A DNA stretch of 64,000 bases from a virus: the IMG/VR virus record IMGVR_UViG_3300024520_000047, positions 1 through 64,000 of that record; one strand, given 5' to 3'. Numbering within the stretch: position 1 is the first letter of the stretch; the number at the start of each line of letters is the position of its first letter. The notes below the pieces were generated by a model, which did no database searches, was not told where the DNA came from, and saw only the letters and a list, made by a program, of their open reading frames with translations. Of this stretch, positions 32,661 to 40,701 are shown piece by piece. The translations under genes were made by a program, and so were the position numbers.

Positions 32661-33023
32661 TTATAGTTTTATATACTCATCTTTGTTTTGGTTTATATAT
32701 GTTAGATATAATTCCCATAGGCTATATCGTTCACCTTTCTTACCCATATCATATGAAAGTTCCATTAATCTACAAACATCATCTTTACCTAATAGTGGAT
32801 ATTTATTTTTTTCTTTATACAATATCTTTTTGACGTTTTCCATTTTCATCAGATGTTCATCGTACCAATTAAGTGATAACGAAGCCCATATAGTTGTAAT
32901 TACAGTTACCGATAATGGACATACTAAATTTAGGTACCAACTTTCAGATATTTCATATACACCAACACCTAAAATTACCATAAGTGGGATATAAATTAAT
33001 GTTGTTATTAAAATCTTATTCAT
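32661..33023 (-). CDS. Two-span membrane protein, 120 aa
   Basis: Membrane segments at about 4-24 (ILITTLIYIPLMVILGVGVY) and 33-52 (LVCPLSVTVITTIWASLSLN), then a cytoplasmic helical part. Reads through a junction element as INQNKDE and adds YIKL. The ATG in that junction copy opens only a 3-codon frame (MSI-stop), so the next real gene starts 23 nt further on. Confidence 0.75.
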   Translation of the reverse strand: MNKILITTLIYIPLMVILGVGVYEISESWYLNLVCPLSVTVITTIWASLSLNWYDEHLMKMENVKKILYKEKNKYPLLGKDDVCRLMELSYDMGKKGERYSLWELYLTYINQNKDEYIKL

Positions 33024-33160
33024 CTTTGTTTTGGTTTAATAAATGGTTAAACGCAGTCTGTCTTCTGGTGTTTTCATCGGTACGACTACGTGAGTTAATC
33101 CGATGGTTTTAATTTTTCCGCACAACCATTTTTATAGCTTTATCTACTTTTTTTACCATA

Positions 33161-33319
33161 TTAAATATTCCATACATTGTTGGTCTCTTTGTCCCTACAT
33201 CTGATTCTTTTGACAGAATCTAGAATACTCAAAATGAAGTTATCCATTTCTTGTTCGGTGGCAAACTCTCGTGAGTTTAATTTACCATCTTGGTTTATAT
33301 ATGCTACTCGGTATCTCAT
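33161..33319 (-). CDS. Small protein, 52 aa, on a leaderless promoter
   Basis: Starts MRYRVAYINQDGKLNSREFA and ends TNNVWNI; looks like a small beta-beta-alpha fold. A perfect Bacteroidota promoter ends 4 nt before the ATG, which is the best support for this short gene. Downstream to 33024 only a 16-codon and a 13-codon frame and a weak CATCGG/CCGATG hairpin are visible. Confidence 0.7.
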   Translation of the reverse strand: MRYRVAYINQDGKLNSREFATEQEMDNFILSILDSVKRIRCRDKETNNVWNI

Positions 33320-33323
33320 AATA

Positions 33324-33354
33324 CAAATATAGGTATTTTTTTTAGTTTTACAAA
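33324..33354 (-). promoter_or_regulatory. Early-type leaderless promoter
   Basis: TTTG (33351-33354), 19-bp spacer, TATATTTG (33324-33331), TATT, ATG of the 52-aa gene. Confidence 0.75.
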
Positions 33355-33360
33355 ATTAAT

Positions 33361-33750
33361 TTAAATTTTTTTCCATCTACCATCGGTAAGAAGTATAAAA
33401 GTCCCAACATAAGTTTGAGTCCATTGAGTAGGTCCAATTAAACTCAGAAAAAAAGTAGTAGAAGTTCTTTCATATAAATAATAAGGTTCATTAATCAAAG
33501 GATGAAAATTATAATCTGCATTGTAAATTATTTGAGTCCAGTGATATTCTTCCAATAAAGATTCATACTCCTTTTTAAATTCCGCAAACTTCCCCTCAAA
33601 AAAATTATGTGCTTTATAACTACCTTCCCTTCCCTTTGTTAAAGGAACAAAAGGAGGGGACCCTAAAGAAGTGGGGTAAGGTTTGGTGTGGCTGTCAAAA
33701 CAGTCTTCTTTAGCATTATAAACTACATTATCTGGAATTTCTTTACCCAT
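33361..33750 (-). CDS. Hypothetical protein, 129 aa
   Basis: Pro- and aromatic-rich N terminus (SHTKPYPTSLGSPPFVPLTK), then a helical middle and a beta-rich end (STTFFLSLIGPTQWTQTYVG). Stop of the upstream 76-aa gene abuts its start. No family recognised. Confidence 0.7.
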   Translation of the reverse strand: MGKEIPDNVVYNAKEDCFDSHTKPYPTSLGSPPFVPLTKGREGSYKAHNFFEGKFAEFKKEYESLLEEYHWTQIIYNADYNFHPLINEPYYLYERTSTTFFLSLIGPTQWTQTYVGTFILLTDGRWKKI

Positions 33751-33981
33751 TTATTCAAAAATTAATGTTAACAAATGGGTGTAGGAACTATATGGTGTTT
33801 CATCATAAAACCCATCCGAGAAATAACTTTGGGTGTGTGTTACATTTAATTCATATTTATGGTGTATGTATTGTCCAAATCTTAAATGATGTTTATCTCT
33901 TCCATTACCATATTCGTGAATCCAGAATAAATATTCCTTTTCTAACCTCTTTAATGTAAGTTTATTTTCCGCTTTACTCAT
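33751..33981 (-). CDS. Hypothetical protein, 76 aa
   Basis: Begins MSKAENKLTLKRLEKEYLFW; His/Tyr-rich middle (HEYGNG-like, HHLRFGQYIHHKYELN). Start is a junction-type ATGAGTAAAG that stops the gene upstream (KKDE-stop). Unrecognised. Confidence 0.7.
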   Translation of the reverse strand: MSKAENKLTLKRLEKEYLFWIHEYGNGRDKHHLRFGQYIHHKYELNVTHTQSYFSDGFYDETPYSSYTHLLTLIFE

Positions 33982-34264
33982 CTTTTTTTCTATTTCTTAT
34001 TATTAAATTTCCATCCATTATCACTCTAATTTGAGAATAGGGGTATTCACATTGAAGCCAATCACCACATCCGTATTCATGTTTTAAAGAAATACAAAAC
34101 CTTAATCCTCTTTCATATAAGGGTAACGCTTCTTTATATTTTCTTTGGTAGAAGAGTGTGTCTGCAACATTTATTATTCTGGTGTATTGTTTCACCTCAT
34201 CTAATGATTGTGCAGATGTATTAAATATACCCACCAAAAATAATATAAAACTAATTTTTTTCAT
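33974..34264 (-). CDS. Secreted protein, 96 aa, TPR-like
   Basis: Signal peptide MKKISFILFLVGIFNTSAQ, then helices (TRIINVADTLFYQRKYKEALPLYERGL) that resemble a single tetratricopeptide hairpin, with two Cys after it. Ends RNRKKDE at a junction. Exact junction element at its start (34262-34279). Confidence 0.72.
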   Translation of the reverse strand: MKKISFILFLVGIFNTSAQSLDEVKQYTRIINVADTLFYQRKYKEALPLYERGLRFCISLKHEYGCGDWLQCEYPYSQIRVIMDGNLIIRNRKKDE

Positions 34265-34276
34265 CTTTGTTTTGGT

Positions 34277-34444
34277 TTAATTGAGTCTTTCTTTAGTTAT
34301 TGTTGTTATAAATCTTATAAAGTCACTAGCTAACCATAAATCTAATCTATTCTCCCCACATATCCTCATTGAAGTTTTAGTTCGTTTTAAAAACCGTTCA
34401 CCTCTAGTATTCTTTACAAATGTTTCAAATTCTTCTTTACTCAT
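34277..34444 (-). CDS. Small basic protein, 55 aa
   Basis: Starts MSKEEFETFVKNTRGERFLK; ends ITKERLN with TAA formed by the first bases of the junction element. Arg/Lys rich and helical. Its start overlaps the tail of the 83-aa gene. Not recognised. Confidence 0.68.
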   Translation of the reverse strand: MSKEEFETFVKNTRGERFLKRTKTSMRICGENRLDLWLASDFIRFITTITKERLN

Positions 34445-34688
34445 CTTCTTTTTGGTTTAATTCTAATTCTCTGAATCTAAATTGTTTACTTGGGTAATCA
34501 TCTAATTCTACCCAATTAAATCTACCATTAAAATACAACCATCCTTTCTTACCAATATACTGTTCATCATGTTCGGTTACATCATCGTTAATGGTTACAC
34601 GTTTTCTCATTTTGTATATTGGTTTCATCACAACATCAAGGACTTCCCATCCGTTTTGTGTTATATCACCTTTTTTGTAATTACTCAT
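34437..34688 (-). CDS. Hypothetical protein, 83 aa
   Basis: MSNYKKGDITQNGWEVLDVV then EQYIGKKGWLYFNGRFNWVE: beta-rich, resembling a small SH3-like barrel. Ends LNQKEDE at a variant junction. No family named. Confidence 0.72.
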   Translation of the reverse strand: MSNYKKGDITQNGWEVLDVVMKPIYKMRKRVTINDDVTEHDEQYIGKKGWLYFNGRFNWVELDDYPSKQFRFRELELNQKEDE

Positions 34689-34860
34689 CTTTGTTTTGGT
34701 TTAATTCTTCTACAACTTTATTATAGAATTCATTATCTGATTCTATTTTCTGTTTGAACTCATCAAATGAATGTAAGTAAGTTCCTGGTGGTGTTGCTGG
34801 TAACCAATTGAATCCCCATTTCATTAATGCCTGTTCATATAGTTTTTCTAATTTACTCAT
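34681..34860 (-). CDS. Small protein, 59 aa, ending NQNKDE
   Basis: Starts MSKLEKLYEQALMKWGFNWL, helical, Trp-rich near the N terminus. Ends VVEELNQNKDE with its TAA inside the next gene's ATGAGTAA. Both termini fit the junction rule. Confidence 0.7.
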   Translation of the reverse strand: MSKLEKLYEQALMKWGFNWLPATPPGTYLHSFDEFKQKIESDNEFYNKVVEELNQNKDE

Positions 34861-34880
34861 CTTCTTTTGGTTTTAATGGT

Positions 34881-35447
34881 TTAACATTCTAGAATATATT
34901 TAAACTTACCGAATGCGTTTTTAATGTGGGATTTAGGTACCCAAAACTCTAGTTCCCCAATTTCATCAATCTTTTCTTTAAGGTGTTTGTTGAACTCTGC
35001 GATGTCTGCTTGAGTAGTTGGTCTTTTGATTCCCATATATTTTGCACATACAGGGCCAATTCCACTGGCTTTGGAAACCCAATCAGTTAGGTCTTTACCA
35101 CAACACCTACAACATCCCACATCTGTGAATGTCATCTTACCTTTTACTTTTACTGCTCTTTGAGTCAGTCCCACCACTTGGTGGATAGTAACAGTAATAG
35201 GGGTTATCTTTTCCAACCCATACTCTTCCGAGATTCCACGTGCCACATATCTTTTTAACACCACATCTATATTAACAGTGATGGGTTTGAAGACATCTTT
35301 TTTCTTTGGGGTGAAGAATTTCTTAATGGCATCCATTTGTCTAGGAGTTAAACTTCCCCATTTAGTGTAACCTGCTTTAACAGAATTAACAAATCCGTTA
35401 GGTCCTTCGTAGGAAGTCAATTTTTGTATGGTTTGTTGGTCAGTCAT
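34881..35447 (-). CDS. DUF6011-type zinc-binding protein, 188 aa
   Basis: C-terminal half has CCRCCGKDLTDWVSKASGIGP then VCAKYMGI, a zinc-binding motif like DUF6011 (CxxCGRxL...GIGPxC). N-terminal half carries KWGSLTPRQMDAIKKFF, a helical motif often found with it in phage proteins. Probably nucleic-acid or protein binding; precise role unknown. It has its own promoter with a 33-nt leader. Confidence 0.78.
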   Translation of the reverse strand: MTDQQTIQKLTSYEGPNGFVNSVKAGYTKWGSLTPRQMDAIKKFFTPKKKDVFKPITVNIDVVLKRYVARGISEEYGLEKITPITVTIHQVVGLTQRAVKVKGKMTFTDVGCCRCCGKDLTDWVSKASGIGPVCAKYMGIKRPTTQADIAEFNKHLKEKIDEIGELEFWVPKSHIKNAFGKFKYILEC

Positions 35448-35479
35448 GATTATCTATTTTTAAGTGTTATTGTATAATA

Positions 35480-35511
35480 CAAAGATAAGTAAAAATAATT
35501 GAAACTACAAA
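35480..35511 (-). promoter_or_regulatory. Bacteroidota-type promoter
   Basis: TTTG (35508-35511), 20-bp spacer, TATCTTTG (35480-35487); leader of about 28-33 nt before the DUF6011 gene. This one is not leaderless. Confidence 0.75.
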
Positions 35512-35516
35512 CTTAA

Positions 35517-35900
35517 TTAAACATTTTTTACTTTAGAAAATGTTAACCTCTTAATAAAAATTTTCTGCTTAGAAATCCCCAATAATTTGATTTCGTGGTG
35601 TAGAATATTACGGGCGATACTCCACTTAAACTGATTCTTTTTTTTATTTTGTTCGTAAAGAGTATCGTAATGACTTCTTAACTCCTCATCTAAAGTTCTG
35701 TCATAAAATCTGCCATCCCCTACAATACTTATATTAATGTATATAGACCCCCACGTCTTAACTTGTAATGAAGTAACTTTCAAGGTAACTTTATTATCTT
35801 TAAAATGTGGCGACTCTATGTTTTCTCTCCATTCTAAGATAGTTCCTTTTCCTATCAGACTTTCTATTAATGTATTATATTTGGGATGGTCTCTATTCAT
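35517..35900 (-). CDS. Hypothetical protein, 127 aa
   Basis: Beta-rich centre (VTLKVTSLQVKTWGSIYINI) and a C-terminal HEIKLLGISKQKIF segment that resembles the KLLGI mini-motif. Leaderless-type promoter directly upstream. No family recognised. Confidence 0.72.
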   Translation of the reverse strand: MNRDHPKYNTLIESLIGKGTILEWRENIESPHFKDNKVTLKVTSLQVKTWGSIYINISIVGDGRFYDRTLDEELRSHYDTLYEQNKKKNQFKWSIARNILHHEIKLLGISKQKIFIKRLTFSKVKNV

Positions 35901-35904
35901 AATA

Positions 35905-35936
35905 CAAAGATAATAAAATTATTATTAACCACCAAA
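35905..35936 (-). promoter_or_regulatory. Early-type leaderless promoter
   Basis: TTTG (35933-35936), 20-bp spacer, TATCTTTG (35905-35912), TATT, ATG of the 127-aa gene. The -33 box lies inside the end of the DUF456 gene. Confidence 0.75.
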
Positions 35937-36407
35937 ATAAATTAGATTTATTAAATAATAAATCATATAAATAGAAAATACTAATTTAAGAAAAGTTCCC
36001 AAAATAAACCCTAAAAATGCACCTATAGCAATTTTCAAAGCTTTACTGTCTTCACCAACCTCAGTACGAGCACCTATAAAAGCACCTATAAAAGCACCAA
36101 GTAAAATACCTATAGGGGTAAAAAATATCCCAATTAAAATACCAACAATTGTACCTTTAATAGCCGCCTTACCACCCCCCATTTTTTTAACACCCCATAT
36201 TTGGATATAATAATCCAATAAAAATATGGTTACGGTAATACCACCCATAACCCACATATCTGTAGGTAAAAATGGTGTATCTGTCATCCAGTAAAGTACT
36301 AATGCTCCACAATATGTTAAAAGTGGACCCGGAATAATGGGTATAAGGGAACCAATTACCCCACCCAATAATAAAATAGCTGATAATATATATGCAATTT
36401 CATCCAT
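35925..36407 (-). CDS. DUF456 membrane protein, 160 aa
   Basis: Multiple membrane helices with Gly-rich packing: ILLLGGVIGSLIPIIPGPLL, the DUF456 signature KKMGGGKAAIKGTIVGILIG, and the glycine-zipper-like GAFIGAFIGARTEVGED. Family function is unknown; it is common in free-living bacteria and rare in phages. Confidence 0.88.
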   Translation of the reverse strand: MDEIAYILSAILLLGGVIGSLIPIIPGPLLTYCGALVLYWMTDTPFLPTDMWVMGGITVTIFLLDYYIQIWGVKKMGGGKAAIKGTIVGILIGIFFTPIGILLGAFIGAFIGARTEVGEDSKALKIAIGAFLGFILGTFLKLVFSIYMIYYLINLIYFGG

Positions 36408-36467
36408 ACCCTAATGTAAGAAATATTTATTAATAAAAAAAGTAAAGAAAAAAATATATTTTACAAT

Positions 36468-36917
36468 ATGCGAAAGTTAATCTATAATATTAAAATGTTA
36501 AAAATAATACAAGAAATGGTAGAACTAGAAGAAAAACAATATGCTGGAGTACTAATAAAAGTAAAAAATAAATTTCTATTATGTAAAAGGTCCCCAAATG
36601 CTGGAAAATACCCGAACATCTGGTCTATACCTTCAGGACATGTAGACTCAGGTGAAAGAACTAAAGAAGCCGCAATAAGAGAATTAGCGGAAGAAACCGA
36701 AATAAAAATAAAAGATTGTACACTATTAAGTATTGCAAGAGATGCTGGTAGAAAAAATGGTAAACCCGGAAATATGTTTATTTATCTGAAAGAATTGAAT
36801 AGTGAGGTGGAACCAGTAATAGACCAAGAACATAGTGAATGGGGTTACTTCACTAAAAATAACCTTCCATCACCTATGTGGGATGAAATTTCTAAATTAG
36901 TAATTAATTTAAGTTAG
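36468..36917 (+). CDS. Nudix hydrolase, 149 aa
   Basis: Complete Nudix box GHVDSGERTKEAAIRELAEE plus TEI (Gx5Ex7REUxEExGU pattern). It hydrolyses a nucleoside diphosphate linked to another group; the substrate cannot be read from sequence. An alternative start at 36495 (MLKIIQEMVELEE) would give a more usual N terminus. Isolated plus-strand gene, convergent with 36904 and overlapping it by 14 nt. Confidence 0.93.
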   Translation: MRKLIYNIKMLKIIQEMVELEEKQYAGVLIKVKNKFLLCKRSPNAGKYPNIWSIPSGHVDSGERTKEAAIRELAEETEIKIKDCTLLSIARDAGRKNGKPGNMFIYLKELNSEVEPVIDQEHSEWGYFTKNNLPSPMWDEISKLVINLS

Positions 36918-37389
36918 CGTATAAATCTATAAGTAAATTTAAAGTATGGTTATATACCCACGATTGATTGTGGTTACTGCTACTAAAACTATGTGCTGTA
37001 TCAAATCCAACTACCCAGTATTTACCACTAGGTAAGTCCCATTCATTTACCCCTAATTCATTTGCCCATTGACTGTATGTAACCCCACCCGGCACTGCAC
37101 CAGTATCACTCAACTGTATATCATTATATGGAATACCATATAAAGGATGATTGTCAGTTAAAAATACATACCCATTTCCCCACCCATGAGTATCACCCGA
37201 TGGTAACCACGTATTCTTTACTAAAGAAATGGGAAGTTCTACAATTCCTTCGGATTCAGCTTTTTTTAATATGCTTTTAATTTGAATATTATCGGTGATT
37301 CCCAATAATTTGAAATATGCGAGTCCATTAATTCCTTTCTCTTTAAGAAAAGAGAATGCTTTTTCTATTGTAGAGTTATACTTCTTCAT
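36904..37389 (-). CDS. KLLGI-motif protein, 161 aa
   Basis: N-terminal helices with GLAYFKLLGITDNIQIKSIL (about 20-40), then a Gly/Trp/Asn-rich region (GDTHGWGNGYVFLTDNHPLY). The mini-motif is shared with the giant virion proteins and with genes at 19067 and 27388. Start overlaps the stop of the 121-aa gene. Confidence 0.72.
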   Translation of the reverse strand: MKKYNSTIEKAFSFLKEKGINGLAYFKLLGITDNIQIKSILKKAESEGIVELPISLVKNTWLPSGDTHGWGNGYVFLTDNHPLYGIPYNDIQLSDTGAVPGGVTYSQWANELGVNEWDLPSGKYWVVGFDTAHSFSSSNHNQSWVYNHTLNLLIDLYANLN

Positions 37390-37741
37390 TACGTGGCACT
37401 AAATAAATAGTCTTTAGTTGGAGATTTTTTCTTCCATTAATTCCCCACAGTTTTACCCATGATTCTACTTCCTGTCGAATACCTGTATTTCCTCTACGTA
37501 AAAAATTACGAATGGCACGTGGTCCGTATTCATGTAGGTCTAACCAAACCCCATCTCTAGATTGGACTTCTGATTTAACCCTAATGACTACATCATACTC
37601 TGCCATCCACCCTGCTCGTTCTCGACTTGGTGGGGTTACTCTCATTACTCTCACTTCTGTATTCCTAATAAAATTTTCTTCTCTATCTTTAGGTTTAAGG
37701 ACTCGTGCTTTTAATTTTTTATTTAGTTCTCTGTTTGTCAT
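37376..37741 (-). CDS. Basic hypothetical protein, 121 aa
   Basis: Arg/Lys-rich alpha-beta protein (EYDVVIRVKSEVQSRDGVWL; GPRAIRNFLRRGNTG). Possibly nucleic-acid binding by charge. Leaderless-type promoter upstream. No family recognised. Confidence 0.72.
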   Translation of the reverse strand: MTNRELNKKLKARVLKPKDREENFIRNTEVRVMRVTPPSRERAGWMAEYDVVIRVKSEVQSRDGVWLDLHEYGPRAIRNFLRRGNTGIRQEVESWVKLWGINGRKNLQLKTIYLVPRNEEV

Positions 37742-37745
37742 AGTA

Positions 37746-37777
37746 CAAAGATAATAAAAAATATTAAGTTTACCAAA
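37746..37777 (-). promoter_or_regulatory. Early-type leaderless promoter
   Basis: TTTG (37774-37777), 20-bp spacer, TATCTTTG (37746-37753), TACT, ATG of the 121-aa gene. Confidence 0.75.
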
Positions 37778-38533
37778 TTATTTTTCAGCTCTTTTTGGGT
37801 AGGGTTTTATTAAATGACTAATTTGTTTCTCTAAATATTTCTTGTTAGTTTTACTTCCACGGAAATAAAAATATCTGTGTTTATTATATTGGGGTATAAA
37901 CTCCGCTTCAGGAAAAGCTTTTAAAATGTCTTCCTTTTTCTGAGACCCTAATTTACTTCTCATCGCGCGAGCACCATATATCTTCCCATTAATCTTAACA
38001 CCAAACCTGTCTTTAGGTTTACTTTTAACTTTAGGGTTGGACTCCCTCATACTACCAATATAAGTAAAATTACATGACTGGTATATTGTTCCAATCTCTC
38101 CTGCCGCTGGGTCAATTGTGGCAGTTATAACATCATAGTGGAATGGAAGTTGTTTAATGCTTTCCATAATTAATTTACTACCACTATGTGGATGTGCCCA
38201 ATGAACACAGACACCTCTACTAAGAAGTATAATTCTTCCAGTATAGTTATATTTGTCCCATTTACCCAAATTCTCAATGTAGTCTTTGGAAAATACAGTT
38301 ACTCCCGCACACACCCCATCATAAAAAATACCAAAAAAATAAAGAGAAATAGCAGGCATACAACCCAACCATTCATACTCTTCTACTATCTGAGTAGCTA
38401 ATTTTCTATCTATAGGTTTAACAATAGCATTAGAGATGTCTCTATTAATTGGTGGTATTTCCCCCTCTAATTCTTTCTGCTCCCTAATCTTTCGTTGGTG
38501 GGCTTTTCCTATGGGCAATATAATATTAGACAT
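37778..38533 (-). CDS. Mom/GNAT-like protein, 251 aa
   Basis: Pattern resembling the Mom family and related GNAT-fold phage enzymes: EYEWLGCMPAISLYFFGIFY then AGVTVF, an LSRGVCVHWAHPHSGSKLIM stretch, and ATIDPAAGEIGTIYQSCNFTYIG near 130-155. Mom modifies adenine in phage Mu DNA to evade restriction. Here the similarity is by motif order only, so a generic acyltransferase is the main alternative. Coupled to the 126-aa gene upstream. Confidence 0.55.
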   Translation of the reverse strand: MSNIILPIGKAHQRKIREQKELEGEIPPINRDISNAIVKPIDRKLATQIVEEYEWLGCMPAISLYFFGIFYDGVCAGVTVFSKDYIENLGKWDKYNYTGRIILLSRGVCVHWAHPHSGSKLIMESIKQLPFHYDVITATIDPAAGEIGTIYQSCNFTYIGSMRESNPKVKSKPKDRFGVKINGKIYGARAMRSKLGSQKKEDILKAFPEAEFIPQYNKHRYFYFRGSKTNKKYLEKQISHLIKPYPKRAEK

Positions 38534-38906
38534 TGTTTTTACTGAGAACTTTTTTAAGGTACTTATGTTTACCTACAAATTTAATATAAGGAATTTTCCA
38601 TTCGTTACTAGTGTCACATCTACAAACATTTTCCCATATACTCCGCACTATACTACTCCTTCTATCATCCAACCCCCAGATATTTTTCATTTGTAATAAA
38701 TGATTCATTCCTTCTTGGTACAAATAACTCCCCCCATCTTTCCATATTACATCCTTGGATGGTTCCTTATCCTTCAGTTGGTAAAGTTTATTGGTGACAT
38801 AATTGAAAAGGATTTCATTACGGTGAAACGTATCATAGTTAGCGGTATCATATTCACCACCCTGATTAGGATAATTTTTATAGGGATTAAGGATTTTTAA
38901 TTGCAT
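38526..38906 (-). CDS. Hypothetical protein, 126 aa
   Basis: Soluble alpha/beta protein (NYDTFHRNEILFNYVTNKLY; GGSYLYQEGMNHLLQMKNIW) ending in a basic helix. Directly upstream of the Mom-like gene with an 8-nt overlap, so perhaps its partner. A TATAAT 7 nt before the ATG could give a leaderless transcript. Confidence 0.7.
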   Translation of the reverse strand: MQLKILNPYKNYPNQGGEYDTANYDTFHRNEILFNYVTNKLYQLKDKEPSKDVIWKDGGSYLYQEGMNHLLQMKNIWGLDDRRSSIVRSIWENVCRCDTSNEWKIPYIKFVGKHKYLKKVLSKNNV

Positions 38907-38939
38907 AATACCAATTATACGAAATTTTAAGTAATAAAA

Positions 38940-38965
38940 AAACCCCTAACCGAAATTAGGGGTTT
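38940..38965 (-). terminator. Intrinsic terminator
   Basis: Perfect 10-bp stem AAACCCCTAA/TTAGGGGTTT with a 6-nt loop; the minus strand continues into TTTTTT. It ends the Ro60-like gene and the noncoding stretch after it. Confidence 0.85.
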
Positions 38966-39221
38966 AAGACTGGAAGGGGGTCGTTTTACATTTGATTGTT
39001 TGTATAAAGAGTGCTGTAGCCTTCCATTTTCTTTCAATATAATAAGTATCGGAATCAATGTTCCATCCTTTTATTTACTTAGAGGTGGGAACTAAGAAGT
39101 TTTTTACTAGTCCTTACGCTAGAAGTCTCTCAATTTTATTTGTTCATAAAGGTGTTTTAACTCCGTGTTTCACCTCTCTCTTTTATATAAAGAGTGCCGT
39201 AACGATTCCTTGGTTACTTAA
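38966..39221 (-). ncRNA. Candidate structured RNA downstream of Ro60-like gene
   Basis: 256 nt with no credible gene between the DUF2828/Ro60-like stop and a strong terminator. It contains short hairpins: CTTAG(AGGTGGGAA)CTAAG, CTAG(TCCTTACG)CTAG and AGGTG...CACCT. It also holds a possible long-range AGAGGTG/CACCTCT pairing, and two direct repeats, TATAAAGAGTGC(T/C)GTA(G/A)C.. at 39003-39025 and 39186-39209 (plus-strand reading). Bacterial and phage Ro60 genes often sit beside Y RNA genes, so a Y-like RNA is the leading idea. I do not see an obvious Y RNA consensus. Confidence 0.5.
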
Positions 39222-40655
39222 TTATATTGTGATGGCTTCATATCGAGGTGAGTCGATAGTCTCCATCATTACTTCATAAGGTGTAATATTCTTACAACTT
39301 AAAATGCTCCTCATGATTGAAGGGGAGAAACCTGACACAAGTGCCGTTCCGCTCTCGTCGAAACGAGTTGGACAATTATCGTTCCTACTCTGGATATTCC
39401 AGTAAACGATATCGGGTATTGTGTACCCAGCTTTCTCATACATTCCTTTAATCATTTGTTGTGCAGTTGGGTTCCACTCAGAGACAGAGTCCCAGTGAGA
39501 GGAGGTTGCTTCGTCAAACTCCATGTCCGAAAGAATAAGAAGTTTGGTAGGCATTTCATCCACAGGAACGTCATGTTTAACTGCTTGGTCTAGAATGAGT
39601 TTAAAGGCCTTTTGAAGGTCAGTACTCATTGCCCAGTCTGCACTTTTCAGTTGACTTAACCTGTCAACTAGAGGTCCGTTTAATACCTGTAGACTAGGAT
39701 TACTGGAGAAAGTAAGGAACGTATCTTTAAATACACCTTCATTTCTTTCAGAAATATACAGTCCCAAAGAGACTGCTACATCCATACAAGTAAGATTGGG
39801 GTTGTTCCCCGCACTACATCCCATGGACCCAGATACATCTACTATAGGTAGTATACGGTCGGTTGAATCTTCCATATAATTAGGAAGAGACTCCCACTGT
39901 GCTTGTGACACAGTATTATCACCATTGAACTGAAGAGATTTAACCACATCATAAGGGTAGAGAGCTCCAGCGTTAACTGTAGTTTCTCCGTTCTCAAGAG
40001 CTAGTTTGAATTCCTCATACCTTTTGGTATCATTCTTTAAGAATGCTCGTTGGTACCTAGATGAGGCCAAGGATGGTAGTTTCGAATAATCGATACTAGA
40101 CCAATCCTTAGAACACATAGGTGTTTCCACCACATTGGTTAACCTAACCAATAACTTTCGATATTGTTTAGGTGTAACCCCTAAGTACTTACGAATGATA
40201 TTAGCTTTCACACCTTTACGTGGCATCCATTTTGCACATAACCCATCTTCGTTAAGAAGAGCGAGACGTACACATTCTAAAGCTACTTCCCAGCAGGTTG
40301 TAGACTTTGCTAATGTCAGAATATCATCCCATCTCCCATATTCACTAATTAAGTGAACATTTTTTTTCAGGGTGGTAGGATGTGTTTCTGCTAACCATGT
40401 AATGATATCCCTAAAGATTTGTCTTTCCCCGGCACCTCCACGGACATCACGTGCCCAGAAGAGAATTTTCATAGCGGTAAGACTATCTTCAGTGAAAGCC
40501 TTGGAAAACTTGGAAATTAATCTTTGTTTATCCTGTCCTCGTAATGCTCCAACTTGGAAAAACAGATTAACACACTCATTCAATGTAGTAGAATTTGTGG
40601 TCATTCCGTTCTCGGTTAGAGTATCTTGGGTTTGTATGGCTTCAACTAAATTCAT
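39222..40655 (-). CDS. DUF2828 / TROVE-vWA protein (Ro60-like), 477 aa
   Basis: N-terminal helical-repeat region with ILFWARDVRGGAGERQIF and LISEYGRWDDILTL, typical of DUF2828 and related to the TROVE domain of Ro60. C-terminal von Willebrand A domain with MIDAS motif DVSGSMG (near 273), LILSDMEFDEA and SADWAMSTDLQKAF. Ro60-type proteins form rings that bind Y RNAs and misfolded RNAs and guide RNA decay. Strong sigma70-like promoter upstream, noncoding RNA-like region and terminator downstream. Confidence 0.85.
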   Translation of the reverse strand: MNLVEAIQTQDTLTENGMTTNSTTLNECVNLFFQVGALRGQDKQRLISKFSKAFTEDSLTAMKILFWARDVRGGAGERQIFRDIITWLAETHPTTLKKNVHLISEYGRWDDILTLAKSTTCWEVALECVRLALLNEDGLCAKWMPRKGVKANIIRKYLGVTPKQYRKLLVRLTNVVETPMCSKDWSSIDYSKLPSLASSRYQRAFLKNDTKRYEEFKLALENGETTVNAGALYPYDVVKSLQFNGDNTVSQAQWESLPNYMEDSTDRILPIVDVSGSMGCSAGNNPNLTCMDVAVSLGLYISERNEGVFKDTFLTFSSNPSLQVLNGPLVDRLSQLKSADWAMSTDLQKAFKLILDQAVKHDVPVDEMPTKLLILSDMEFDEATSSHWDSVSEWNPTAQQMIKGMYEKAGYTIPDIVYWNIQSRNDNCPTRFDESGTALVSGFSPSIMRSILSCKNITPYEVMMETIDSPRYEAITI

Positions 40656-40701
40656 AGGTAATAATATTTTTAATTTCTTTTAATTTTTAAAACGTTCTTA
40701 A

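Larger units (their letters stand above)
32678..34875 (-). promoter_or_regulatory. Gene-junction element, cluster 2
   Basis: Copies of AAACCAAAACAAAGATG at 32678-32695 (its ATG is an orphan), 33021-33038, 34262-34279 and 34686-34703; variants at 34442-34459 and 34858-34875; a weaker one before 33981. In this cluster all three termination modes occur: TAA at the 5' end (55-aa gene at 34277), and NQNKDE or NQKEDE readthrough ending in ATGAGTAA (genes at 34681 and 34437). Confidence 0.8.

Noticed and set aside
33024-33160. tRNA or small RNA between the 120-aa and 52-aa genes
   Set aside because: Only a weak 6-bp CATCGG/CCGATG hairpin and two tiny frames; no tRNA arms.
38940-38965. Terminator for the plus strand
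   Set aside because: Only three Ts follow on the plus strand, while the minus strand has a long T-run and a gene ending upstream.
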